Positions 9,546 through 20,485 of a stretch of 64,000 bases of DNA are shown in pieces. The DNA lies in contig OX291545.1 of the NCBI GenBank assembly GCA_946406115.1, forward strand, positions 16,382,001 through 16,446,000, in the 5' to 3' direction. Within the stretch, counting starts at the first letter, position 1; each line of letters opens with the position of its first letter. This stretch comes from Apoda limacodes. Its lineage: Eukaryota; Arthropoda; Insecta; Lepidoptera; Limacodidae. A model generated the notes under the pieces. It was given only the letters and a program-made list of their open reading frames with translations. It did not search any database and was not told the origin of the DNA. Position numbers and translations under genes: made by a program.

Positions 9546-10271
9546 CAAGCTATTCATGATTTAAATAGTTACAAAATTGTAAATGTTGACCTAAAGAAGA
9601 CCCTCGACGAAGTAAAAAATGTGCAAATTAGTTTATGTGCGGTCAGGAGGAGGCTTTTCGCTGCTGATATCGCAGCCACCATCCGGCCTCGATATTTATC
9701 TCTATATTGCGATAAATGCTCTTGGAAATCATTGAATTTTTATGGATGAGAACGCTCGCGCCCACCAGTCTTGCGATGTTAAAGTGTGTGTACTATGACA
9801 GAGTGGTGAACTCAATACCATGGTACAAGTCTAGGATGTTCTAAAGTGAGATCAGTGCAGACAACTTTACAAACCATGAGGGAGTTAAATAATTCCTTGC
9901 CGCGGAAAAGGAACGTATTCCTTAAGAAACCATAATGGATATATTCGTAAGCATGCCCAGACAAATGAGAGCTGTAATTTCAGCTACAGTGAGCCTCACT
10001 CTATGTTAATTTGTTTGCTTTTACTTTTTTTAAAAAAATAACAATATTATTTTAACATGACGAGCAAGTACACTAGTAGCTCTTTGGATTTTGTCATTGT
10101 TTATCATAATCTGATTCAAAATGTTATGACAAAAATTATGAAAAACTATTTTTTGCTTATATGTATGTATATATAAATATTTAAGAAAAGGCTACATAAA
10201 ATAATCTGAAGGTAAAAATAAGATTGCATATATACCCTTTTTTGAAAAAGAATGTATATACTAGTTCAAAG

Positions 10272-10549
10272 ATTCTTTATCTTTCAATCTCGAGATCAAG
10301 TTCTGCGACATTAGGTGTATATACGTGTTTAACGGTTCTTTATCTTCAATCTCGAGATTAAGTACGCGCGAGTGATGCCCCAGTTGTTGAAAGCGTCCAT
10401 AGACTGCGGTAACAGTTTACCATCACACGGACCGCAAGCTTGTTTGCCGCCCAACTGGTATAAAAAAGTACTGCAACATTAGGTACATATACGACTTTAA
10501 CGGTTCTTTATCTTTAAATCTCGAGATTAAGTACTGCGATATTAGATTT
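10272..10549 (+). repeat. About 65-bp tandem array, split by an insertion
   Basis: Repeated unit containing 'ggttctttatctt', 'aatctcgagattaagtac' and 'tgcgacattaggtgtatata', seen about three times. One unit is interrupted after 'gattaagta' at 10364 by the LINE tail 10365-10466, and the array resumes with 'agtactgcaacattaggtac'. Confidence 0.75.
10365..10466 (+). mobile_element. LINE 3' tail inserted in tandem array
   Basis: About 100 bp containing 'gcgagtgatgcccc', 'aagcgtccatagactgcggt', 'cgcaagcttgtttgccgccc' and 'tggtataaaaaa', the same 3' tail as at 17424 and 48487. A 4-5 bp 'agta' on both sides may be its target-site duplication. Confidence 0.7.
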
Positions 10550-10657
10550 TATCCTACTTGAGACTTAAAAAATCGCTTATATCACACCATCTAAGGCTTA
10601 CTGCCTTATCTACATCAGGTGTTAAGTATATTAAACTCAACATTAGGTTATAGATAC

Positions 10658-10874
10658 CTCAACAGACGTGGAAAAACCTCCAGAGTCTTCAGTAGCCGTG
10701 ACGATCAGAGAATAGACGTGTGGTTGCCTGAGATCTTCAAAATCCAACTCCTTTGCTAACTTTACGATGCCTGAAGTCGGCCCGATGTTGAAGGTACCGG
10801 CTCCTTGACCTTGAGCTTTCAGGGTATAGCGGATTTCACGGTCAGCAAAAGACTTTGCTTTTACTGATATTATG
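10658..10874 (-). CDS. CadN: CadN exon, cadherin repeat core
   Basis: 217-nt exon after a TTTTTACAG acceptor; its first base completes a split Asp codon, followed by 72 codons that end in phase 0 at GAG|GTATCT. It reads IISVKAKSFADREIRYTL, the hydrophobic core strands FNIGPTSGIVKL and the LDFED motif, and ends SGGFSTSVE. LDFED matches the conserved LDxE element near the middle of a cadherin repeat. The donor GTATCT is weaker than the others in this gene. A reading frame with a Met runs further upstream (to 10939), but that part is intron and holds a poly-T tract. Confidence 0.92.
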
Positions 10875-12004
10875 CTGTAAAAATACAAATATGAGCTTGC
10901 ATTAATTCTGTTATTTAAAACACAAAAAAAAAAAAACAAATTACATAGCTAATCGATAAGATTGTGCAGCAGTCACATTTTGCTTCAAGTTAATTTTAAT
11001 TTTGATTAAATTTTAGCTTAAAATAAGTTTTTAATTAAAAATAAAAAAATATTATAAAAAGTAATAAGGAAAAGCCCTCTTATTATTATCTTGCTCGTTG
11101 ATTTTTTTTACTTAATTGAATAGAATTTAGACCTTTATCGGTATAGGTTATTGAAATTGCTTGTTTTTTTAAACTTTTTCTTAAAGAATAAAGATGAAGG
11201 CTAAATAAATTTAAAAAAAAGACGCAAGACGTATATAGACGTACTGCTGATAATGGGTCTTTTTCTTAGAATTAATTGTTTTGAAAACAAAAGACTGTCG
11301 GTCGCTTGTATCCAGTGGTTTCCAACGACACTAAACAGTTAGGAAACCTAGTGAAAGGCGGCCCTTAACTCCACCTTTCGAATCACAGTCGCCCATCTAG
11401 AATCTTCTTATTTCTTCTGTTTTACGAGTTATACGGCCCGCTAATTCAGTTTACTAATCCTCAGGGCTGGAATACAAATATGTATGTATTTTGTATTTAT
11501 ATTTCAATTACTACCTAAAAGTGTAATTTGTAATTAGTATTTCGAAAAAGTTAGGTCTAGGTCTATCTCCCTTTTTCAAAAAGAATGCATTAATTTTTAT
11601 CTGCTCTTTCTCTTTTTAGCAGCTTCCATCCTAAGAACAAATTTATCAAACCTTGCATGCTATTTCTGCATGCTAATCATACAGATATATAAAAAAACAT
11701 TAAAAAGTTAAATGAAAACTATATTGAAAAATGTGACAGGAGTGACATGTGATATATTACACATAAGCAATATGTCACTTTCAAACATTCAAGTTATAGT
11801 TATTCTTAGATTAGGGCAGTTACTTTGTGCGATCAAAGGCTCTCAACTTATTTTACATGACTTGAAAATATTTTGTATTTAAAATACATGCACAAAATTA
11901 TTCTGTAATTTAATTACAGCATAATATTTGTTTTGCCCAGCCCGGCTAATTCTTCACTTCAGTTGCCAGTTTAACAAATAATTCTTTTTATATTTATTAC
12001 TTAC
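10875..12004. other. CadN intron, AT-rich
   Basis: 1130-nt intron. 11280-11410 is somewhat GC-richer and could be an old repeat; a microsatellite-like A/T run lies near 10920. I recognise nothing else. Confidence 0.5.
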
Positions 12005-12141
12005 TCAGAATCTTTTTTCTGATTCTCAGCGATTTCAGTTTCATAGCTCGGCAGATAGAACTGCGGGGCGCGTTTGCCTCCAACGATACTGAGGCGCTCT
12101 TCAGCAGTCGACTGGAACCGGCGCTCATCCACTCGCCCACT
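12005..12141 (-). CDS. CadN: CadN exon, inter-repeat linker segment
   Basis: Small 137-nt exon between an AATTACAG acceptor and a GA|GTAAGT donor, phase 0 in and 2 out. It encodes about 45 residues beginning SGRVDERRFQ, passing through the linker SIVGGKRAPQF and ending EIAENQKKDS. It follows directly on the AEDQ end of the previous exon and its last two bases make an Asp codon with the first base of the next exon. The linker lacks the usual DxNDN calcium motif and carries IVGGKRAP instead, a form I recall also from fly CadN. It is too short to stand out as an ORF and was identified by similarity and by the splice sites. Confidence 0.9.
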
Positions 12142-13049
12142 CTGTAATTTTGTTATTTTGAAAATTAGTCATAAGCAAAAAATTTAGGAAGACCAAGGAG
12201 AATTGTGACAGAATAGAATTGTAACAGTTTTGTTTCAGATTGTTATAACTTCAATTTCTCACAAACCATAACGGATAGAGAGCTGGAAATGTCGCCTTAT
12301 TGTTGATACTTCAAAAAGCTACGAAAGTGTTAAACTATAATATGCTAACTAAAAAATGCTGTTTAGTTTAACTACGCATGAAAAGGGCTTATTGTATTTT
12401 TTCATATTACCTTATTAGTATATGCGGAAGACGAAAATATAAGTAAGAAATTAAGTTGCGGCTATAGAAGTCAGCAAAGCGGTGAATGAGAAGAGTATTT
12501 TTGCAAGAAGGAGAAAAGGGGGGAAATAAAAATGGAGCCTCTGACAAACAAAATTTTTTCAACTTAGCATTTATGGTTTCTTACAATGTTTCTGCAATCG
12601 CAAGCTTAAAAAAAAGTGGGTTTAGTAAGTTGAATGTGAGGTTTAGTCTCAAAGAGTACACCTGACAATGTATAGTGCTTGTAGCAATAGTTATAAGGTT
12701 ATATTATAAAATAAAGTTTTTTAAGATTTTAATTTTATGAAGAGTGCCATATTTGATTAATATTAGGTACTAGTTGATGAATGTTTATGATTTCGACTAA
12801 TTGGTAAGAAATTCAAAAAATATATTATAAAGACATAATACAGTATTATGACATATGTTTTTTTTCTTAAATTCATAGGATATATTTTTTTATTCACCAG
12901 TACTACCATTAAAATTAAAGTTTTTCCTAAATATCCTTCAATAGACATCTGTCAAAACTTTCAAACCCCTGCTAACTAGCGCCGCCAATTGATATTTTGA
13001 TTTTCCTGTTTGTGCAAAGCTAATTTTAAAAATGTGCGTCTTCAGAAAT

Positions 13050-13229
13050 ATGTAACCAGTTATAAGCTATTTTAAGAATGTGTTGTTATGTTAAGATAAA
13101 ACTACGATTTGTAGATAGCATATCTGCTAAAATCGGCTACTTTTAGCAGCAGTGCTATCTACAACTCACAGTTTTATCCTATAAACAGTACGAACCGTTC
13201 ATATAAACAGCTTATAACTGGTTATACAA
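13050..13229. mobile_element. Palindromic MITE, about 180 bp
   Basis: Nearly complete inverted repeat. Outer arms are 'gtaaccagttataagct' (13052-13068) and 'agcttataactggttatac' (13209-13227). Inner arms are 'gtagatagcatatctgctaa' and 'ttttagcagcagtgctatct', with a centre of only about 8 bp. No coding capacity; family unknown. Confidence 0.8.
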
Positions 13230-13389
13230 TACGCGTGAAAAATATCTTAAAGCATAAAGCATCTCAAAAGGTGCGTATGTTGAAAATAATAGTTAGTACA
13301 TACCTATTGTTTATTTTTTGATAGGCGCAAAGTATAGTAGGTTGTTTTTGTCAATTAGAATAAACCTATTGCTTAATATCCTTCAGTGT

Positions 13390-13570
13390 GTTCCTTGCCT
13401 AAGACCTATGTTTTCGTACTGGTAGAGGTGAAAATTTGTATTTTCACACGAGAGCAAATTATTTTAAGTCTCGTGCCTTTAAATCCCTCGCTATGCTCAG
13501 GATTTAAAGTTGGCGCTCTTCACAAAGAACAATTTCGCCCACTTGTTGAAAAAATAACTATTTTTACTCT
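13390..13570 (+). repeat. Dispersed repeat shared with 39885-40090
   Basis: Both places share 'ttcgtactggtagagg', 'gagagcaaattatttta', 'ctttaaatccctcgct' and 'cacttgttgaa'. The 39885 copy has an extra insert with 'cacacgctacgctcgtaat'. Family not identified. Confidence 0.7.
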
Positions 13571-13668
13571 AAAGGGTTTTAAGATGATTTAATATAATGG
13601 TATCATATTAGTTACAAGATGGTCACAGCTAAATATAGGATTCCTCCTTAGAAATCTAAAAAAAAAAA

Positions 13669-14060
13669 CGGCCAAGGGCGAGTCGGACTTGTGCACGAAC
13701 GGTTCCGTACCATAATCTATAAACACGGAAAAAAAAATCACGTTTATTGTATAGGAGCCCCCCTTAAACATTTTTTTTATTTGAATTAAATAATTTATTT
13801 GAAAAGTGAATATATTTAAATATTCTGTGAATATTTCAAGCGTCTACCTCAATCAGAATCAATATCGAGCAAAAATGAGCCAAAAAATCACGTTTGTTAT
13901 ATGGGAGCCCACTTAAATATTTATTTTATTCTGTTTTTTTAGTATTCGTTGTTATAGCGGCAACGGAAATACACCATCTGTTAAAATTTCAACTGTCTAA
14001 CTATCAAGGTTCATGAGATACAGCCTGGTGACAGACGGACGGACGTACGGAACCCTAAAA
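13669..14060 (+). mobile_element. Interspersed lepidopteran repeat ('cggaaccctaaaa' family)
   Basis: Starts near 'cggccaagggcgagtcgga', contains 'acggttccgtacc', 'ttcatgagatacagcctggt' and 'acagacggacgga', and ends 'acggaaccctaaaa'. Further copies lie at 45796-46095 (reverse), 47563-47975 and 62977-63263. The terminal 'ggttccgtac' and 'gtacggaacc' are mutual reverse complements, so it may be a non-autonomous element. Recognised from memory as very common in Lepidoptera. Confidence 0.7.
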
Positions 14061-14839
14061 TCTACTACTTATGGAAGTAGTCTAAGTTAGAAACTAAGAA
14101 ATACATATGTACCTATACACGATTTGCCATTTCTATCGAATAACTGTGTTTACACGCAAAGGGAATTTTAACATAAACGCTATTAGTAGGTGCTTAAAAT
14201 GCGAGAAAAAATTATTGAAGTAGATCCCTAACGTAGAGGGAAAATCCAAAATTATTATCACAATTTACCCTACAGGCTTGAGAATAAAAACTTATCGCTT
14301 CACCCATATATCTTTCCCCATCTCCCCTTGCTAAATAATGGGGACAAACAGCAAAAATCTTATGACAAATGGGAATGGGAAAACTCAAACTAAGTAGCGA
14401 AAAAAGCAGCTTAATTTTTTTTTCAATAGTAGTTATGAGGAGAGATGTGCTTACAACACTTGAATAGAGACCGATTTATTTTTTCTGTGTGTTGGTATTA
14501 CTCATAGTAATGTGATAAAGATACTACCAACACAGAATATTCCGTATATTGTACGACTTAAAACTACATAAATTTGCTTAATAATATGTGTCCAATTAAA
14601 TTCTCATAGGATTATCTTTGTCAAAATTGTATCGCATAAATAAATTAAAACTAAGTAAGAGTTGTTTTAATAGGTAACACTATGTTATGATATCATTCCC
14701 TAGACTATCATTTCTACTAGGATTTCATATCTTTGTTGATATATCAACAAAATAATTAGTGTTTTAGTATTATAATGAACTAGTTTTTTTGTCGTAGCTT
14801 CAACTGCGCTAAATTCGGTTTTTGGCTTGGGATTCCCTT

Positions 14840-15005
14840 TTTTTCTGTTCAAATCCTCAGATATACCTATGCGCTGCGAGGGCGGCGCACGAGTTATGTC
14901 AGACTCTTACCGACTATAACCAACGGTGTTCCTTCTCGCGCGTTAACGGCGGACCCGCGGGAACTCATGAATGCATCCGCGACTGGCTTGAGACTCGTAT
15001 AACAT
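14840..15005 (+). repeat. GC-rich patch of unknown origin
   Basis: Locally GC-rich sequence ('gctgcgagggcggcgcacga', 'gttaacggcggacccgcgg') in AT-rich intron, open for 61 codons from 14822. It is preceded by 'caaatcctcag'. No protein motif is recognised. It could be a SINE or a retroposed fragment. Confidence 0.3.
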
Positions 15006-15165
15006 AGTTAAATGAAAAACTATCACAGCTAAGTAGGCTTTGCAAGTTAACGAGTAATAGTCGATCAACTTATAAATTTCTTAACTTCTCTTGAGTCCGA
15101 AAATTGAAATCGCGTTTTCTTTACATTTTGAGACCTGGAGAATCGCTTGCCATCAGTTTTAGAGT

Positions 15166-15202
15166 GATGTCTGTGTGTGTTTGTGTGTATGTATGTATAT
15201 GA
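15166..15202 (+). repeat. GT/GTAT microsatellite
   Basis: Short run of 'tgtgtgtgtttgtgtgtatg' followed by 'tatgtatat'. It borders a sequence ('tattgtccctcgatattaca') that resembles part of an interspersed repeat. Confidence 0.7.
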
Positions 15203-15764
15203 GCTTTTATTGTCCCTCGATATTACAAGAACCAATGGACCAATTTTTATCGTGACCATACCAATCGATACGCCACGTCATGACTTAGATATGAAAAGAG
15301 TGTGAGCAAAATCGGCCCAGTGGTTTGTTTCTTATCGCTAAAAAACTGATTTTTTTAAGACGCAATAATCTTCATAAATAAATTCTCAAATATAAAAAAA
15401 ATCTTAGGAGAGGTTGCTCGTGTCGTACTACCGAACTAATTTTCTTTTTTTAATAGTAATTTAAAATTCCATTAAAAATTTCTAAGATGAAGTTCTTGGT
15501 TGTGTCAAACAGGTAGCATATATAGGTTTATAAACCTTGCAAAATTGTGGAAAAATATAATCCTAATGTCCTGTATGATAATATATCCTAAATTAATAAA
15601 ATTATTAACACATTGGAGTAGGCGACGCTAGGCGGTACGTGGTTTAAATAAAATCAATTTACAAAGTTTTTCAAATATCCGCAAGATTTCTTATTCTACA
15701 GAACTCTAACTTTATGCGTGTACGACACGCATTTGTTTTATTTTAATTTGTATTAGACTCTCAC

Positions 15765-16066
15765 CTGATCTTCAGCTTTAACATAAAGCACGTATTCCAT
15801 ATCCAACTGGAACGGATCCGTCCCTCTCGTACGAACAACTCCTGACCTCTCGTCAACCTCGAATCTTCCACCAGTTCTATCTCGGACTATGAAGTAGTGG
15901 ATGTTGTGATCAGTATCAGGATCTCTCGCCTGTAGGGTGAATACTGGCGTGTTGGGAGCCGCATTGAGTTGCACCACTGTCTGCATGGGTAAGGGTCGAT
16001 TGATGAAATATGGAGGTTCATCATTGACGTCCTTGACGTGGATAATGACGCGCTGATTGTCCGTGT
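15765..16066 (-). CDS. CadN: CadN exon, end of one cadherin repeat plus most of the next
   Basis: This is the most upstream CadN exon in the window (302 nt). It begins after a TTTTCCAG acceptor with two bases that complete a codon started in an unseen upstream exon, and ends in phase 0 at a CAG|GTGAGA donor. It reads the last strand and calcium linker of one repeat (HVKDVNDEPPYF), then a whole repeat core with the calcium motifs DPDTDHN and VDERSG, ending YVLYVKAEDQ. The reading frame is open for all 100 codons. A methionine at 15986 is internal, so translation does not start here. The similarity to fly CadN is strong by memory. The preceding exon must end in phase 1 and lies beyond the window or was missed. 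Confidence 0.92.
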
Positions 16067-16370
16067 CTGGAAAATTATTGATTTATAATTTAATTGCTGC
16101 ACTATCTTAAGAATATATTTATTTTGGGTTAGTAAATACAATAAGATATCTAATATGTAACCATTTCAAAAATAAACTTAAATAATTGAAAGTTACATTA
16201 GGGACATATAATTCTGAACATCAATGTAGCTTTTCTTCGTTATGTTCAATATTTTAATGTCAAAAATAAATTTTATTGGTAAATTTAAAAAATTCATATA
16301 ATACGTGTAAACGAAAAAAAACGCGCAATTTATGAATTAAATAATAATAAATAAATATTTTTTAAAATAG

Positions 16371-16553
16371 CACACAGGGCCGTCTGGTCCCAGACTACGC
16401 AAAGCTTGTGCTATAGATACATACATATTATACATAGAAAACACCCAGTCTCAAGAAAAACACAATTTCACCACATAAATGTCTTGTGCGGGAATCGAAT
16501 TCACACCCTTCGATTTAGCAGTCGGGTCATACCCACTAAGCCACGGAGCCGAC
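16371..16553 (-). mobile_element. tRNA-headed SINE
   Basis: On the minus strand from 16553 it begins 'gtcggctccgtggcttagtg', a box-A-like region, and has a box-B-like 'gaattcgattcccgcac'. The body then reads 'cttgagactgggtgttttct' and ends 'ctgggaccagacggccctgt'. The body matches 29838-30028 on the plus strand. It is a SINE and not a tRNA gene, because the head does not fold into an obvious full cloverleaf and the body is repeated. Confidence 0.75.
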
Positions 16554-17423
16554 AAAAAAAATTAAATAATAATATACAATAACCTGTAAGACTAACAATT
16601 AACATAGGTCCCTATAATGTTATTTTTTATTATTTCATAGATATATTTTACAGAAATACCTATATCAAATTTCCCTACGTATTATTTTTTATTTGAACAA
16701 CTCCAGCACGCATTAAGTCAATAAACACACAAATAAAATAAACGAAACAGAAATAAACAAAAATAAAGCGTACTAATAAAGTTAAAAGAAACATTCCTGT
16801 ATCTTTTCAAATGAAAGCACTAAAAAGGTAATATTATTTCCTTACTAAGATTTCAACACCGCCAAGAGGAAAATGTTTAACCTTTCCAGCACGTATGACA
16901 TACACAACAGCTAAACAAACTAGATTGGTGTTACTCGGAATCGTAGGAGAGAACTGTATTTTTATCTCTTTGTCTGGACAGTGCTAACGATTATTGGAGC
17001 TTGGTTTTTCAATTTCCTTTTCCGAAATGTTTTACACGGATTGAATTTTGAGCACCTTTATCTTTCTTGAATTACACAAATCACCCTTGAGTTAATCGGG
17101 TTTTGACTAGTCAATCTTTACCTTTGAACAATACATCAAAATACAAAGTTAAATACTTACACTTCAGAGCCACTGGTAAAGTAAGCGTGGAATAAAAAAC
17201 AAAAATGTTAATGTCCATACAGTACAACTAAATTAAATACTAACATTGTAAAGAATTATGATTATTAAAATCAATATGATCAAAAAATATCGTTTAATAC
17301 GCCATATTGCGCTTATAACAAACGTCTAAAATTTTAAATAGATTTTAATGTACCAAAAAGCGAGACGTGGCATGTCAAACGAAAATTATGTACTAACACA
17401 CACATACAGAAGTTATTGGATTT

Positions 17424-17532
17424 CTGAAGGGTCGGCAACACGCAAGTGATACCCCTAGTGTTGCAAGCGTCCATAGGCTACGGTGACCGCTTACCATCAG
17501 GCGGGCCGTAAGCTTGTTTGCCACCTTAGTGG

Positions 17533-17566
<34 letters not shown>
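17424..17566 (+). mobile_element. Jockey-type LINE 3' tail with long poly-A
   Basis: Contains 'gaagggtcggcaacacgc', 'gtgatacccctagtgttgca', 'gcgtccataggctacggtga' and 'ccaccttagtggtatt', then about 30 A at 17538-17566. This is the 5'-truncated end of the LINE whose coding remnant is seen at 48487. The long A tract suggests a younger insertion than the other tails. Confidence 0.75.
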
Positions 17567-17570
<4 letters not shown>

Positions 17571-18244
17571 TCAGAGTCTGGTTACATATTTTTTAAAAGT
17601 TTAGAATTACATATATAAAAAATAAAAATACATTCATCTTTATTAGACAGATGCAAGAACATAAAAACCATAATAATATCTACGTTAGTACTAAATTTTC
17701 ACTAATAGAAATAAATGTAAATTAGGCAAAACAAAAAGTTTGGAATTGGCCAACGCTCTTTAAGCACGAACCATATCAACCCTTTTTCAAATCATCCCTT
17801 GATTCATTAAGTCTAATTAGACCATTTTGTTAAAATTAAAACAATTTAAATTTATATTCCTGAAAGTGACACTAGACAAAACGGTATTAAGTTGATATCA
17901 ACACCAGTACAACCCTTAGTAAATTAGAAACAGCAAACACAGTTATTGGGCACAAACATCGCGTCATCAGCGGCTGCCCCTAATACTCTAATATCCTTTT
18001 TGTCCGCTGGGATCGTCGTAAATCCGGACTTTACGTAAATCGTCCACAAGCTGTAATCCTATTCGGCGATACTGGGTATTTTTTGAACGAAGGGTGTTTT
18101 TATACTATATTATACGTTGTTTAGTGTTTGATGACTTTCTTAAAATAGCTCATTATTGTTTAATGATTTCTTACTGTAATACACCCATACCTATCTACAT
18201 ATGTATGTATCAATGCGGATATTAAACCTCTTAGGGCACTTTCA

Positions 18245-18548
18245 GAGATATTGCATATTTCTTCATCACGCACGCGCAAAGTTTGTTTGCCTCGCATGCG
18301 AGTGGCGCCTTTTTCTTACATTACGCCGTCGTTGTTATCGGCGTGGTACTCTAACTATACTTATGAAGTTCGCTACAGCTTTAGTAAGTTTAAGCTTTGT
18401 TATAGTAATTCCCGCGGGAAATTTTCAATTATCCGGGATAAAAAGGCTTATGTCCTTATCCCGATCCGTCCAGTGGTTGAAGCGTGATTAAGTTACAAAC
18501 AAACATTGATCCAGACATCCAAACTTTCACATTTATAATATAAGTAGG
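18245..18548 (-). mobile_element. Lep1-like Helitron fragment
   Basis: On the minus strand from 18548 it reads 'ctacttatattataaatgtg', 'aaagtttggatgtctggat' and 'cacgcttcaaccactggacg', typical of the abundant non-autonomous Lep1-like Helitrons of Lepidoptera. Related pieces are at 28340, 29030, 43096 and, also reversed, 43870-44165. Open frames across it (18201-18491) are chance. Confidence 0.65.
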
Positions 18549-18574
18549 ATTTATCTAACACATACAATTTTATT

Positions 18575-18665
18575 TAAGAGGATACTATTCGTGGCGCCCT
18601 GCAGCGAGCTTCATACAAACGAATTTCTGATTTGTTTTTGACATTTACTGAACAATCACTGTGAA
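18575..18665 (+). repeat. Dispersed repeat shared with 44583-44665
   Basis: Both copies carry 'cttcatacaaacgaa' and 'tttttgacatttactga', preceded by a related GC-rich segment ('ttcgtggcgccctgcagcga' here). Both lie just beyond a reverse Lep1-like fragment, so the unit may belong to one composite element. Confidence 0.6.
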
Positions 18666-19517
18666 ATTTCTTAGTCTTAATCCCAAACCTATAGTCTTAA
18701 ATACCTATATCTATGGTTTTCCAAAATCTTGTAAAATGTTTTTATTAACTAGACATTCTTTTTTTAAACCATTTGCATGGAAAACTAGAATCCTGTATAA
18801 CTTTTGAACTATAAAATTTAACAGAAAACTGACACACTGCAGACCTAGATAATTATTGTTAGAACATGAAAGTGTCAAAATTAGTGAAAAATTCGTTTGG
18901 ATAAAGCACGCATAAATACCATTTATACCGATTAAATTATTATACGTCTACCTAACTAATAAAAAATGTATTTAACTTAAGATATTATTTGCCTTGACAA
19001 TAACAAAGGCGAATGGCCGGCACAGATATCAATATCCTCTGGAAGTATGCCAAATTCCCAAATATACTACCAACCAACCCACATTTTGTAATCTATAGCG
19101 TGACGTAGTTATTACATATTTGGTTTACGACAGACATCTTTCTTTACCTACATATATAATATATTATTATAAAACAAGTTGAATTTATAAAAACATTAAA
19201 ATTATATTCAAAAAAATCGACGTGTCTATAATTTATGACTAATAAAGATAAGTACACATATTAACTCTTAATATCACAACCTAGACATTCATCTTATTCA
19301 TACAGTCGGCAAGCGAATGCGTCTAGACGGAGCAATCGTGAGAGAAGGTACGTGGCGAAACAGAGACCGAGTGCACCCAGTTAGCCTCTATCGTCACATA
19401 TGACTAGTCGAGTGCTGTCCAGCCAATCATATCAACTATATTTTGAGTTATGTAGTTAGTTTATTATTTTTTAAGGTTTAGTTTAACATACGTTTTTATG
19501 GCGGATTCTTCTGACTA

Positions 19518-19600
19518 ATTTTGAACCCAATCGGGATCCTTTATGATCTCGTCGCGTGCTTACATTTGATGAAGGACCCAATTGGGTTTAAATCTCATCG
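19518..19600. repeat. Short inverted repeat
   Basis: 'aacccaatcgggatcctt' is followed about 30 bp later by 'aaggacccaattgggttt', near-perfect reverse complements. It could be a small MITE remnant; family unknown. Confidence 0.6.
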
Positions 19601-20299
19601 GAATAATCGGTCAAAAAAAAAATTTAAGTTAAACCAAACTTTAGAAAATAATATACAAACTACATAAGATCAACTTAGTGTTTTTGACAACTTCTAAGCT
19701 CTACACAATATCTTACAAAATTTTTCGTGGCAGCAGCTGCCTTTATAGGAAAACATCCAAGTTACTTTTGGCCCTATGCCAACTTCGATCGAATGCTTTG
19801 TCCTGCGCTACTTTCGAATTAAAACCCATGCTGGTGCATGTCTATTATTTTTTAATCCTTGCCATAAGTGGGGGATAACATAAATTAAACTATTAAAAAC
19901 GCGTTTTCTATATACCGATCTAATCAAACCAAATTATTTTAGTTACTGTTTTTATTTTTCAATCAACATCAGAATTTTAATTTCTATGAATCACATGATA
20001 CGATTCAAAATCGGGTAGAATGAATTTTGACCACTCTTTTAATTATAAGAAAATTAAGATTTAATTCAATATTTTGTATTTTATTGTAGATTTTTAGTCC
20101 CACAGCGTAAATACTTGATCTTGTATGTCTCGGCAAGTTTACATTGGAAGGTTTTTATTGAGTCTCGTTCTATATTTATTTTCAACATTATTGTCAATAT
20201 AGCCAAGCTAAGTCTATAAATGACATTTTACGAAATTTGCAATGTCAAAGATATACTGAGAGGTCACTCAATATATTTATGGAAAAGGGCAAACTTTTG

Positions 20300-20485
20300 G
20301 GTAGAGAGCCAGTGACAATTCGCTTTTCTTTTTTATTGAACACTAAGCGCCACTATATAAAAACTGCTATCATTGACGGTCTGTAGAAGTTTTTTTTTCT
20401 TGTTTGTGTTTGTAAATTACTTAAACAGTGGTACGAAACCCACGGTAAGCATATCTGAGTCGCACTTGACCGATATTTTTATTCG
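20300..20485 (+). repeat. Dispersed repeat, related to 22180-22400 and 52130-52368
   Basis: These three share the theme 'tttgtgtttgtaaattac' (or its complement), a 'gtggtacgaaacc' segment and an end like 'gagtcgcacttgaccga'. The end segment resembles that of the 'cggaaccctaaaa' family, which suggests related non-autonomous elements. Confidence 0.5.

Larger units (their letters stand above)
7686..10657. other. CadN intron with LINE remnants and a tandem array
   Basis: 2972-nt intron holding the direct duplication, the RTE-type LINE pseudogene and the split tandem array. A GC-richer stretch at 9640-9960, open for part of its length ('MFTTDEK...' frame to 9749), looks like a continuation of retroposon-derived sequence and shows no recognised domain. 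9980-10250 is plain AT-rich DNA. Confidence 0.55.
12142..15764. other. CadN intron with MITE and dispersed repeats
   Basis: 3623-nt intron. It contains a palindromic MITE (13050-13229), a repeat shared with 39885-40090 (13390-13570), a 'ggaaccctaaaa' repeat (13669-14060), a short GC-rich patch (14870-15003) and a GT-rich microsatellite (about 15166-15202). The remainder is AT-rich without recognised features. Confidence 0.55.
2742..16066 (-). other. CadN: CadN gene, partial: middle ectodomain exons
   Basis: Partial span of the Neural-cadherin gene, a classical-type cadherin that mediates calcium-dependent homophilic adhesion of neurons and growth cones at the plasma membrane. Eight exons are seen, encoding one continuous stretch of about 686 residues when one of the two last alternative exons is used. 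Introns in transcription order are 3623, 1130, 2972, 1528, 139 and 1580 nt, then 103 nt between the two alternative exons. All use GT-AG and all phases match. Exon-by-exon similarity to fly CadN, recalled from memory and not aligned, is very high, with shared motifs such as DVNDNAPKF, DVNDNKPIF and DVNDNPPLF. The signal peptide, first cadherin repeats, EGF/LamG domains, transmembrane segment and cytoplasmic catenin-binding tail are not in the window. The stretch 16067-64000 is probably its upstream intron. Confidence 0.92.

Noticed and set aside
10875..10939. Upstream extension and Met start of the 10658 exon
   Set aside because: The extension is intronic: a TTTTTACAG acceptor lies at 10875 and the extra residues are poly-T encoded.
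16480..16553. tRNA gene on the minus strand
   Set aside because: Box A and B-like segments are present but no convincing cloverleaf, and it continues into a repeated SINE body.
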